From assembly GCF_900452385.1 (NCBI RefSeq), contig NZ_UGOA01000001.1:2055501-2119500 (forward strand): DNA of 64,000 nucleotides, read 5' to 3'. The notes below the pieces were generated by a model that did no database searches, had not been told where the DNA came from, and was given only the letters and a program-made list of their open reading frames with translations. The DNA is from Legionella donaldsonii (GTDB taxonomy: Bacteria; Pseudomonadota; Gammaproteobacteria; Legionellales; Legionellaceae). The translations under genes and the position numbers were made by a program. Shown here in pieces: positions 46,966 to 55,265 of this stretch (position 1 is its first letter; the number at the start of each line of letters is the position of its first letter).

Positions 46966-48699
46966 TTAGCTACATTTTGGTTCTTTCCTGTAGGTAACCA
47001 ATATTCCTTGTACATGCGCTACTTCCTTCAGCCTCTCCATACCATTTCCAGCATGGCCACGGTACTCATAAGGACCAACCACCACATTAAAGCAATCTGT
47101 ACATTTGCTCAGTGACTCAATGCATGCTGCAAATCCAAGGTTGCGTAAACGGTTTCTCAATGCAATAGCATCTGCTTTTAACTTTAGACGTCCTGCAGAA
47201 ACATACCAAATTCTTGGCGTCACACCAGGCGGTGGAGTCGTATTTTTTGCGATTATTGCTTTTGTTAAGGGGGTCGTATCCATATTCTTTACTGGTTGCG
47301 CCAGATATAAAGACCTGTCCGTTGTATCCGGATAGGGTAATTCATCCATCGCTTTGTTTAACAGTATATGCGTCTGGGCTGAACTGAAAACATCATTATT
47401 CACGACGTTTTGCGGTAAGCGCATCTTCAGATAACACAGCAACCGACCCATGCCATTGAGCAACCGATAACGACTATAAACCTCGTCATTGATTCCACGG
47501 GCCAACTCTATTTGTGACTGATAGTACTCATTCTGAGAATCCAGCAAATCCAGCAGGGTTCTTTTGCCAACCTTAAACTGTTCTTGATAAGCACTGCGAG
47601 TCTCTCTTGAAGCAACAACATGCCGGCGTAGCGGATTTAAACGCAACCCGGAGGCTGTCCACGCATTCCAGGACAACCGCACGGACTCCTTCATATCGAT
47701 CAAAGCCTTATTCTTCAATTCATAGGCTTCTTGAACCTCATAGGCCGTCTGCCGTACATTGGCATCATCTGAACCGCCACGAAACAAATTATAATTCATC
47801 CGAATCATCGCCATTCGGTCATTATTCGGCCCTATCAATCCATCCAGGTTACGGTTTTGGGACGCACTCAATACAAAATCAACGCGCGGATAATACGCTG
47901 CCCGCGCAACATCGTATTGTGATTTCGCCTCTTTCACATCCGCATAGGTTGAACGGACAGTTGGATGGTTATCTAATCCTCGCTCTATTGCCTCACCTAA
48001 TGAACGAGGCAAATCCTGGTGTGTCGGTACACGCGGCCACACCAATTTCCCTGGCCACTTCCCTACAACCTTCGCGTAATTAATCCGTGCTTCCTGCAAG
48101 TTCGCTTCCGCACTGATTTTATTCGATTCCGCCAAAGCCAGGCGAGCATCGGCTTGATCCACCTCTGCCTCGCGCGATACTCCTGCTTCACTCCGATCTT
48201 TTATCATGCCAAAAACTGCACGATGCGCATGATAGTTGGTGATTGCATAACCATATAATTTTTCGTGGAGAATCACCAGTAAATAGCGATTTATGATTTC
48301 TAGCGCTAAATCTTCCGCCACGCCTTGCGTTTTCAATTCCTGCGCTTGATACAAACTCTTCGTTCGTTTGACTTCATTAACTATACCGCCGCCAGCAAAC
48401 AGATTTTGCTTTAACTCAATGTAGGATTCCGTACGATTCAATATCCTGATACCAGGCCCATCAATCGCTTCTGTCGTCGGGTTATCACTCCTTTCTCGAC
48501 CAAAGCCCGCATTCGCATCGATAGTCGGCCACCAGCCTCCTCGAGCCTTATCTATCCCTTGACGCGCGGATAACTGCTTCGCCGTGTTATATAGAACATC
48601 AGGGTTAGAAATCATCCCGTGCTGCACTGCTTCATTTAATGTGTCCGCTCTTAATGGAGAGGTTGCAACAATAGCCAATACCAGTAAGCAATACCTCAT
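46966..48699 (-). CDS. TolC-family outer membrane channel with C-terminal SPOR domain, copy 2
   Basis: A 577-residue protein identical to the copy at 37910 except for V to I in KADAIALRN and I to V in KEVAHVQG near the C-terminus. The features are the same: signal peptide, TolC repeats and SPOR domain. It is the first gene of the minus-strand cluster and is divergent from xseA, with about 140 nt between the starts. Instead of lapG it is followed by 583 nt of intergenic DNA. The first 17 codons of lapG are still embedded in its 3' end, then run into a TAG just past the repeat boundary. Either copy alone should suffice as a pore; why both are kept is unclear. Confidence 0.9.
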   Translation of the reverse strand: MRYCLLVLAIVATSPLRADTLNEAVQHGMISNPDVLYNTAKQLSARQGIDKARGGWWPTIDANAGFGRERSDNPTTEAIDGPGIRILNRTESYIELKQNLFAGGGIVNEVKRTKSLYQAQELKTQGVAEDLALEIINRYLLVILHEKLYGYAITNYHAHRAVFGMIKDRSEAGVSREAEVDQADARLALAESNKISAEANLQEARINYAKVVGKWPGKLVWPRVPTHQDLPRSLGEAIERGLDNHPTVRSTYADVKEAKSQYDVARAAYYPRVDFVLSASQNRNLDGLIGPNNDRMAMIRMNYNLFRGGSDDANVRQTAYEVQEAYELKNKALIDMKESVRLSWNAWTASGLRLNPLRRHVVASRETRSAYQEQFKVGKRTLLDLLDSQNEYYQSQIELARGINDEVYSRYRLLNGMGRLLCYLKMRLPQNVVNNDVFSSAQTHILLNKAMDELPYPDTTDRSLYLAQPVKNMDTTPLTKAIIAKNTTPPPGVTPRIWYVSAGRLKLKADAIALRNRLRNLGFAACIESLSKCTDCFNVVVGPYEYRGHAGNGMERLKEVAHVQGILVTYRKEPKCS

Positions 48700-48710
48700 T
48701 CATCCATCCT
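46966..48710. repeat. Direct repeat of 1745 bp, copy 2
   Basis: Partner of 37910-39654, same strand. The two copies bracket the 2188-residue adhesin. Sequence diverges immediately outside both ends, and no insertion sequence ends or target duplications are visible there. Confidence 0.95.
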
Positions 48711-48839
48711 CTTCTTCCTAAATGCCTTCATTTATCCCAATAAGCTAATGCATCCCCCCCCTAACATCAACTTATTTTTCCTATAAATTTTAGTCTGTTA
48801 TCATTAGATAACTTCTCTTGCTCAATTCATAAAAACATA

Positions 48840-50168
48840 ATGCAAAATGATTTAACTGCTCTCACTGTCACTCAACTTAACCAACAGGTCCGATCCTGGC
48901 TAGAGCTGGAAATGGGGAATGTTACGGTTACAGGTGAATTATCTAATTTAAGTAAACCTGGTTCCGGGCATTTTTATTTTACTCTAAAAGATCCTACCGC
49001 CCAATTACGTTGTGTTTATTTTCGTAACCACCACAATAGCATGAGTAAAAATTTTCAGGACGGCCAGCAAGTCCTCGCTCAAGGCAAATTAAGCTTATAT
49101 GAGGCGCGAGGTGATTACCAACTGATTGTCTACTCTTTGAATGAAGCTGGTTTGGGTGCACTCTACCGTCAATTTGAGGAATTGAAAACAAAACTTCAAG
49201 CACAAGGTTTATTTGCACAAGATAAAAAAAAGAGCATTCCACGTTACCCTACTGTCATTGGAATCATTACCTCACCAACAGGAGCTGCTCTTCGCGATAT
49301 CCTCATTACTTTAGCACGGCGCTTTCCTCTAGCGGCCGTTAAAATTTATGCGAGTGAAGTTCAAGGCAGGGATGCGGCTAAACAGCTTATTAAAGCGATC
49401 AAAAAAGCGAATCAAGATAAAAAATCCGATGTTCTGATTTTAGCGCGTGGAGGGGGTAGTATAGAAGATCTCTGGGCTTTTAATGACGAGCAATTAGCCT
49501 TGGCAATCAGAGGCAGTACCATACCAATTGTCTCCGGAGTTGGACACGAAACTGATTTTACTATCGCTGATTTTGTTGCCGATTTGCGAGCTGCAACACC
49601 AACAGCAGCAGCCGAGGCTGTTACACCAAATCAGTTTGATTTATTAAACACACTTATTTCTCTTGAGCAACGACTGTTAAGAGCAATAAACCGCTTTATT
49701 CAACATAAACAATTGTTACTCTCTCATTGCACTACCAAAATCTTATCACCAGAGCACTTAATTAATAAGCATTACCAAACGCTCGATTATCTCGAACGAC
49801 ACCTCAATCAAGGCTTACGAAATTTAGTAAATCAGAAAAAAAATCATGTCCATTTACTAATAACTAATCTTCATGCAAAAAATCCGATAATCCTTTTACA
49901 GCAATCGAAAGCAAAATTACAATATCTTGAACAACAACTCACCCACAATCTACTTGCCAAAGTAAATAGATTAAAGCAAATTTTTTCTTCCCGTTTGGCA
50001 ACATTGCATGCAGTGAGCCCTCTAGCTACACTGGAAAGAGGTTATGCTATCGCAACTCATGATAAAACTATTCTTTTCGATAGCAACCAAGTCAAAAAAG
50101 GCGATAATATTGAATTAAGATTGGCAAAAGGACGTCTCATGTGTGAAGTCATTAATAATGAGGAATAA
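48840..50168 (+). CDS. xseA: Exodeoxyribonuclease VII large subunit
   Basis: XseA with several XseB subunits degrades single-stranded DNA. The 442-residue protein has the N-terminal OB fold (VTVTGELSNLSKPGSGHFYF, then TLKDPTAQLRCVYF) and the catalytic core with ITSPTGAALRDIL near residue 140, DVLILARGGGSIEDLWAFND near residue 200 and VSGVGHETDFTIADFVADLR near residue 232. A long coiled coil (about 270-390) and the C-terminal LERGYAI complete the family pattern. ATG 48840 is the start; the ribosome site is weak. The small subunit gene xseB is not adjacent. The next gene begins a few bases after the stop. Confidence 0.95.
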   Translation: MQNDLTALTVTQLNQQVRSWLELEMGNVTVTGELSNLSKPGSGHFYFTLKDPTAQLRCVYFRNHHNSMSKNFQDGQQVLAQGKLSLYEARGDYQLIVYSLNEAGLGALYRQFEELKTKLQAQGLFAQDKKKSIPRYPTVIGIITSPTGAALRDILITLARRFPLAAVKIYASEVQGRDAAKQLIKAIKKANQDKKSDVLILARGGGSIEDLWAFNDEQLALAIRGSTIPIVSGVGHETDFTIADFVADLRAATPTAAAEAVTPNQFDLLNTLISLEQRLLRAINRFIQHKQLLLSHCTTKILSPEHLINKHYQTLDYLERHLNQGLRNLVNQKKNHVHLLITNLHAKNPIILLQQSKAKLQYLEQQLTHNLLAKVNRLKQIFSSRLATLHAVSPLATLERGYAIATHDKTILFDSNQVKKGDNIELRLAKGRLMCEVINNEE

Positions 50169-50172
50169 AAGG

Positions 50173-51072
50173 ATGAAAAATTTTTCTCAGCGTTTCACGA
50201 TTGGTTTGATGTTTGTTTTTTTCCTAATAAACACCACATACGCCGCTTTGCCCTATCAGCTACCAGAAAATCATTCAGTCAATGGCGGCCTAACCATTAT
50301 TCCTATTGACATCAAACAAAAACCTGAAGCCTACTACGACAACAAAAAAATAGCTGTTATGCCAAGTACACAATCCAATCAATGGCTACTGATTGTCGGA
50401 ATCCCCTTGGACAAAGAAGAAGCTATTCAAACTCTTATGATCACCAAACCCTACAAAGCCTCTATCCCTTTTCATGTCACTGATAAATTTTATAGTACTC
50501 AGTATTTGACGATTGCAAACAAACGCCAAGTTGATCCCTACGAAGAAGATAAACAACGAATAGACAACGAAACGAAAGAAATGGCTATTCTTTTTGCCGA
50601 ATTTACTCCTGCCAATCCTTTCGCCGAAGGTTTTAAGGCTCCAGCGCATGGTCCTATTACCGGTCTATTTGGCTTAAAACGACGATACAATAATCAGCCG
50701 CGTCCACCTCACTCTGGTTTAGACATTGGAGCCCCAGAAAATACGCCTGTCCATACTATTGCCAAGGGAAAAGTAGTCGCTACCAACGATTATTTTTTTA
50801 CAGGTAATACTGTTATTGTCGATCACGGTATGGGCGTCTTTTCTCTCTATGCGCATTTGAAGCGCATCGATGTCAAAAAGGGAGATATTTTGAACCAAGG
50901 ACAACAAGTGGGCATCGTTGGTCAAACCGGCCGAGCAACTGGACCCCATTTACACTGGTCAATGGTAATGAATCAAACCTTAGTCGATCCCCTTCTTTTT
51001 GTGCCCGTACGTATCATAACGGCTGTACCCAAACCAGCCGAGGTAAAAACACCCATGAACCCAGCGAATTAA
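50173..51072 (+). CDS. Periplasmic M23 (LytM) peptidoglycan endopeptidase
   Basis: A 299-residue exported metallopeptidase. ATG 50173 has GAGGA 8 nt upstream, so the earlier in-frame ATGs at 50143 and 50158 are not needed. The signal peptide is MKNFSQRFTIGLMFVFFLIN plus TTYA. An N-terminal beta domain (to about residue 150) precedes the LytM domain. Zinc ligands are visible in HSGLDIGAPENTPV (H and D) and GPHLHWSM (HxH), with HGMGVFSLYAHL between. All ligands are present, so it should be an active enzyme that cleaves peptide cross-links rather than an EnvC-type activator. It lies between xseA and a rhomboid gene on the same strand, with small gaps that suggest one transcript. Confidence 0.92.
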   Translation: MKNFSQRFTIGLMFVFFLINTTYAALPYQLPENHSVNGGLTIIPIDIKQKPEAYYDNKKIAVMPSTQSNQWLLIVGIPLDKEEAIQTLMITKPYKASIPFHVTDKFYSTQYLTIANKRQVDPYEEDKQRIDNETKEMAILFAEFTPANPFAEGFKAPAHGPITGLFGLKRRYNNQPRPPHSGLDIGAPENTPVHTIAKGKVVATNDYFFTGNTVIVDHGMGVFSLYAHLKRIDVKKGDILNQGQQVGIVGQTGRATGPHLHWSMVMNQTLVDPLLFVPVRIITAVPKPAEVKTPMNPAN

Positions 51073-51076
51073 TACT

Positions 51077-51664
51077 ATGCTCGAACAACTTAATACCAGC
51101 CTGACTTTGATTATTAGTCAGACACAACAAAATCTGAAGATCCTGGCTATTATCCTCTTTCTGCCTTGGTCCATTTACTTTATAAATTTCTTCCTGGGCA
51201 AGCGTTTACTTTATTTGGGCATCATTCCCAGGCACATGATTGGTCTACCCGGTATAGTATTTTCACCGCTACTGCACCTTAACTTTAATCATCTTTTTTT
51301 CAATTCAATTCCACTTTTAGTATTAAGCAATTTTGTTTTGATTAATGGCTTGACTTATTTTTTATGGGTTACCCTGGTTATTGCCATTATTAGTGGTTTT
51401 TTAACCTGGTGCTTTGCAAAACCCGGAATACATGTTGGTGCCAGTGGTTTGATTACCGGTTATTGGGGATTACTGGTCACCGACATTTTGCAGCAAGGAA
51501 CTCTTACTGCGATCATTCTCGGTGTAATCAGTTTGTATTATTTCGCTGGGATTTTTCTAGGTGTATTTCCCGGGAAAAAAGGCGTCTCCTGGGAAGGCCA
51601 TTTATTCGGTTTATTAGCAGGTTTAATAACCAGCTATCTACCTCATTCTTTCCTTAGCGCTTGA
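51077..51664 (+). CDS. Rhomboid-family intramembrane serine protease
   Basis: A 195-residue membrane protein with six predicted helices. The catalytic Ser123 lies in GASGLITGYWG and the partner His175 in WEGHLFGLLAG. The supporting HxxxN motif (H72, N76 in NHLFFNS) is also present, so all rhomboid active-site elements are there. Rhomboids cut transmembrane segments of other membrane proteins; the substrate is unknown. It starts 4 nt after the M23 peptidase stop and is probably cotranscribed with it. The N-terminal 20 residues are polar and may be a short cytoplasmic tail. Confidence 0.88.
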   Translation: MLEQLNTSLTLIISQTQQNLKILAIILFLPWSIYFINFFLGKRLLYLGIIPRHMIGLPGIVFSPLLHLNFNHLFFNSIPLLVLSNFVLINGLTYFLWVTLVIAIISGFLTWCFAKPGIHVGASGLITGYWGLLVTDILQQGTLTAIILGVISLYYFAGIFLGVFPGKKGVSWEGHLFGLLAGLITSYLPHSFLSA

Positions 51665-51811
51665 AACTCAAAGAAGGATCAAAAACAAGCCTTAGTTCCT
51701 GCATGCAGGTATACTATTAATCCTACAAATCACAAGTTATAAGAGTCGCTGCTTTGGAGCTTTTATAGTATACTCTTGCCCCTTAAAACATACTGGCAGC
51801 TTGTAAACCTT

Positions 51812-54800
51812 ATGGCGACAACAATACTTAATTATCCCAAAATTGACACAAAACAAACCTGGGGACAGTTATACGGCTGCAGTCTACCCCTAGCGGTTGC
51901 TGAGTATTGTCATCAAAAAACGGGCGTCAAGCTGATAATTGCACCTGATAATTTAACAGCCGCCCAGCTACTTACCGAGTTACGATTTTTTCTTACTGAT
52001 TTAACCACGCAGGAATTACTATTTTTTCCCGATTGGGAAACCCTGCCTTATGATCAATTTTCCCCACATCAGGACATTATTTCTGAACGTTTATCGACTC
52101 TCAGTCGTTTACATCAAACCACCAATGCAATCGTCATTAGTTCTGCCAGTACGTTGATGCATCGTCTTTGCCCACCCCAATTTTTACATCACCATGCCCT
52201 TCTCTTAAAGGAAGGGCAGACCCTGAATTTAGAACAATTCCGACATCAGTTACAACAAGCCGGCTACCACTGCGTCAATAAAGTATTAGAACATGGTGAG
52301 TTTGCCATTCGTGGCGCCATTATTGATATCTTTCCTATGGGAAGTAACATCCCTTTTCGAATAGGATTATTCGATAATGTCATTGATAGTCTGCGGCAAT
52401 TTGATACTGAATCACAACGAACTGTAGCTAAAATTACCGATATCCATGTTTTGCCAGCACGTGAGTTTCCTTTAAACGAAAAAAGCATAACCCTATTCCG
52501 CCGTGCGTTTAGGGAGCAATTTCCTGGAAATCCAAGTCAGTGTCCAGTCTACGAAGCGGTAAGTGATGGACAATACCCTTCCGGTATTGAGTATTACTTA
52601 CCTTTGTTTTTCGATAAAACAGCTACCTTTTTCGATTATCTTCCAACCGATACCAGCGTTTTTTTGATTGAAGAAATACAGCAACAGGCAGAGCAATTCT
52701 GGCACGAACTAACAACCCGTTATGAACAACGAAGCTACGATATTTCCCGTCCCATTTTAAAACCTAATGCGTGTTTTTTAACCACGACGGAATTACTAAC
52801 TCTGGCCAATCAATATCAGCAAATACGTTGTTATCACAAAGCAGTTGAAAAAAAGGGGGCTATAAATTTCAACATTAACAAAGCGCCTTCTCTTCCTTTA
52901 GAGCGTCAAAGTACCCAACCACTCCTGAATTTGAGTAATTACCTCGCAGATAAAAGTAGACGTTATTTATTAGTAGTTGAGAGTGCTGGGCGGCGCGAGG
53001 TTTTATTGGATTTACTTAGGCAAGGCGATATAACCGCCAAAATACAACCCTCTTGGCAATCATTTATCAATGACAAAGAAACCATTAACATCATTACCGG
53101 TCCTCTGATTTATGGCACAGAGTTAATTGAACAACAAATTGCTGTTATCGTTGAAGCCCAACTCTTTGGAGAACAGGCGACTCCTCAACGGCGTAGCAGC
53201 CAAAAAGCAGTTGATCCCGATTTAATCATTCGTAATTTGGCTGAACTACGCTTAGATACTCCGGTTGTACATTTACAATTCGGTGTCGGCCGCTACCAGG
53301 GACTCAAAACCATTGAAAGCAATGGCATTGCCAACGAATTTCTCATCCTGGCCTATGCCGGTGATGATAAAATATATGTCCCTGTCACCTCACTGCATCT
53401 TATAAGTCGTTATACAGGCATGGATAGTGAGCATGCTCCACTGCACAAACTGGGTAGTGACCAATGGCAAAAAGAAAAGAAGAAAGCGGCTGAAAAAATT
53501 CATGATATAGCCATTGAATTATTAGAAATTTATGCCAAACGTGAAGCTAAACCGGGTTATGTTTATCAATTTGATGCCAATGATTATCAACGTTTTGCCA
53601 GTGGCTTCCCGTTTGCGGAAACAACGGATCAACTACGTGCTATTGAGCAAATTATCCAGGATATGCAGTCACCTCGTCCTATGGATCGGTTAATCTGCGG
53701 GGATGTCGGTTTTGGTAAAACTGAAGTAGCTATGCGGGCTGCCTTCCTAGCAGTACAGAACAGTAAACAAGTTTGTGTTCTCGTTCCAACTACTTTGCTC
53801 GCTGGTCAACATTTTGAGAATTTCCGCGATCGTTTTGCTCAATTCCCTATCAATATAGAATTGTTATCTCGTTTTCGTAGCGGCAAAGAAGCCGAAAAAG
53901 TAATCGAGTCATTAAAAAACGGTCAGGTAGATATCGTTATCGGTACTCATAAACTTTTTTCCAAAGATATCCAGTTTAAAAATTTAGGCTTACTGGTGAT
54001 TGATGAAGAGCATCGCTTTGGTGTCAAGCAGAAAGAACATATACGTTCATTACGCACACATGTTGATATTCTATCAATGACTGCTACCCCTATCCCGCGA
54101 ACACTCAACATGGCCATGGCCGGTATACGCGATATTTCTCTAATCGCAACACCACCTGCCAAACGGTTAGCGATTAAAACGTTTTGGCAAGAAAAAAATA
54201 ACGCTATCCTGCGTGAGGCCATATTGCGCGAAATTTTACGCGGTGGCCAGGTTTATTTTCTCCATAACAATGTCCAAACGATCGAACGCGTAAGCCAGGA
54301 TTTACAAGAACTTGTTCCCGAGGCCAAAATTCGCAGCGCTCACGGTCAGATGCGTGAGCGTGAACTAGAACGCATTATGTCCGATTTTTATCATCACCGA
54401 TTTAATGTGCTAGTTTGTACCACCATCATTGAAACAGGTATTGATATCCCGACTGCCAACACCATCATTATCGATAGAGCCGATAAGTTTGGTTTAGCGC
54501 AATTACATCAATTACGTGGCCGTGTTGGCCGTTCTCACCATCAAGCTTATGCATATCTCCTCACGCCTAATGAAAAATCATTAACTGCTGATGCCGTTAA
54601 ACGATTAGAGGCCATTGTTTCTCTCGAAGATTTGGGTGCCGGCTTCACTTTAGCGACTCATGATTTAGAAATTCGCGGGGCTGGTGAATTATTAGGAGAA
54701 GAGCAAAGTGGTAATATCCATGCTGTAGGTTTCAGTTTGTTTATGGAAATGCTGGACAGAGCCGTCAGCGATTTAAAAGCAGGAAAAACACCAGAATTGG

Positions 54801-55264
54801 CTGCACCAATCCAACAGGGTCCAGAAATTGATCTACGTTTAAGCGCAATTATTCCTGAAGATTATATCGCTGATGTGCATACCCGTCTCATTATGTACAA
54901 ACGTATAGCGAATGCGAAAGACAAACAACAATTACGTGATTTGCAAATTGAAATGATTGATCGCTTTGGCTTACTTCCCCAACCAGCCAAGCAATTATTG
55001 CTAATTACAGAATTAAAATTATTGGCAACCCAATTAGCGATTAATAAAATTAATTCAGCCCAACAGACGGGCAAGATTGAATTTGGTGAGAAACCCGCGA
55101 TTGATCCCGGCATTTTGATCAATTTGATTCAACTACAAGCAAAGCGCTACCAAATGGAAGGTCCTACCCGCTTGCGTTTTACTTTGGATAGTACCTCCCC
55201 AGAAGAACGTATTCATGAGATTCAAGCTTTACTAATGAAACTGGCTAATAAATCTGGTGAGTAA
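51812..55264 (+). CDS. mfd: Transcription-repair coupling factor
   Basis: Mfd removes RNA polymerase stalled at DNA lesions and recruits UvrA. ATG 51812 gives 1150 residues, matching E. coli (1148); an in-frame TTG at 51776 is not needed. The N-terminal UvrB-like region includes LFFPDWETLPYDQFSPH and GEFAIRGAIIDIFP. The RNA polymerase-binding domain follows (LDTPVVHLQFGVGRYQGL near residue 485). The translocase has Walker A GDVGFGKTEVA, the DEEH box in VIDEEHRFGV, SMTATPIPRT and the TRG-type DLEIRGAGELLGEEQSG. The C-terminal domain is complete. A TATAGTATACT stretch at about 51763-51773 may be part of its promoter. It is convergent with the acyl-CoA synthetase gene, one base apart. Confidence 0.97.
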   Translation: MATTILNYPKIDTKQTWGQLYGCSLPLAVAEYCHQKTGVKLIIAPDNLTAAQLLTELRFFLTDLTTQELLFFPDWETLPYDQFSPHQDIISERLSTLSRLHQTTNAIVISSASTLMHRLCPPQFLHHHALLLKEGQTLNLEQFRHQLQQAGYHCVNKVLEHGEFAIRGAIIDIFPMGSNIPFRIGLFDNVIDSLRQFDTESQRTVAKITDIHVLPAREFPLNEKSITLFRRAFREQFPGNPSQCPVYEAVSDGQYPSGIEYYLPLFFDKTATFFDYLPTDTSVFLIEEIQQQAEQFWHELTTRYEQRSYDISRPILKPNACFLTTTELLTLANQYQQIRCYHKAVEKKGAINFNINKAPSLPLERQSTQPLLNLSNYLADKSRRYLLVVESAGRREVLLDLLRQGDITAKIQPSWQSFINDKETINIITGPLIYGTELIEQQIAVIVEAQLFGEQATPQRRSSQKAVDPDLIIRNLAELRLDTPVVHLQFGVGRYQGLKTIESNGIANEFLILAYAGDDKIYVPVTSLHLISRYTGMDSEHAPLHKLGSDQWQKEKKKAAEKIHDIAIELLEIYAKREAKPGYVYQFDANDYQRFASGFPFAETTDQLRAIEQIIQDMQSPRPMDRLICGDVGFGKTEVAMRAAFLAVQNSKQVCVLVPTTLLAGQHFENFRDRFAQFPINIELLSRFRSGKEAEKVIESLKNGQVDIVIGTHKLFSKDIQFKNLGLLVIDEEHRFGVKQKEHIRSLRTHVDILSMTATPIPRTLNMAMAGIRDISLIATPPAKRLAIKTFWQEKNNAILREAILREILRGGQVYFLHNNVQTIERVSQDLQELVPEAKIRSAHGQMRERELERIMSDFYHHRFNVLVCTTIIETGIDIPTANTIIIDRADKFGLAQLHQLRGRVGRSHHQAYAYLLTPNEKSLTADAVKRLEAIVSLEDLGAGFTLATHDLEIRGAGELLGEEQSGNIHAVGFSLFMEMLDRAVSDLKAGKTPELAAPIQQGPEIDLRLSAIIPEDYIADVHTRLIMYKRIANAKDKQQLRDLQIEMIDRFGLLPQPAKQLLLITELKLLATQLAINKINSAQQTGKIEFGEKPAIDPGILINLIQLQAKRYQMEGPTRLRFTLDSTSPEERIHEIQALLMKLANKSGE

Positions 55265-55265
55265 T

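Noticed and set aside
50143-50172. Upstream starts for the M23 peptidase overlapping xseA
   Set aside because: GAGGA is positioned for ATG 50173, which also gives a clean signal peptide.
51776-51811. Upstream TTG start for mfd
   Set aside because: Adds twelve residues without family similarity; ATG 51812 gives the usual length.
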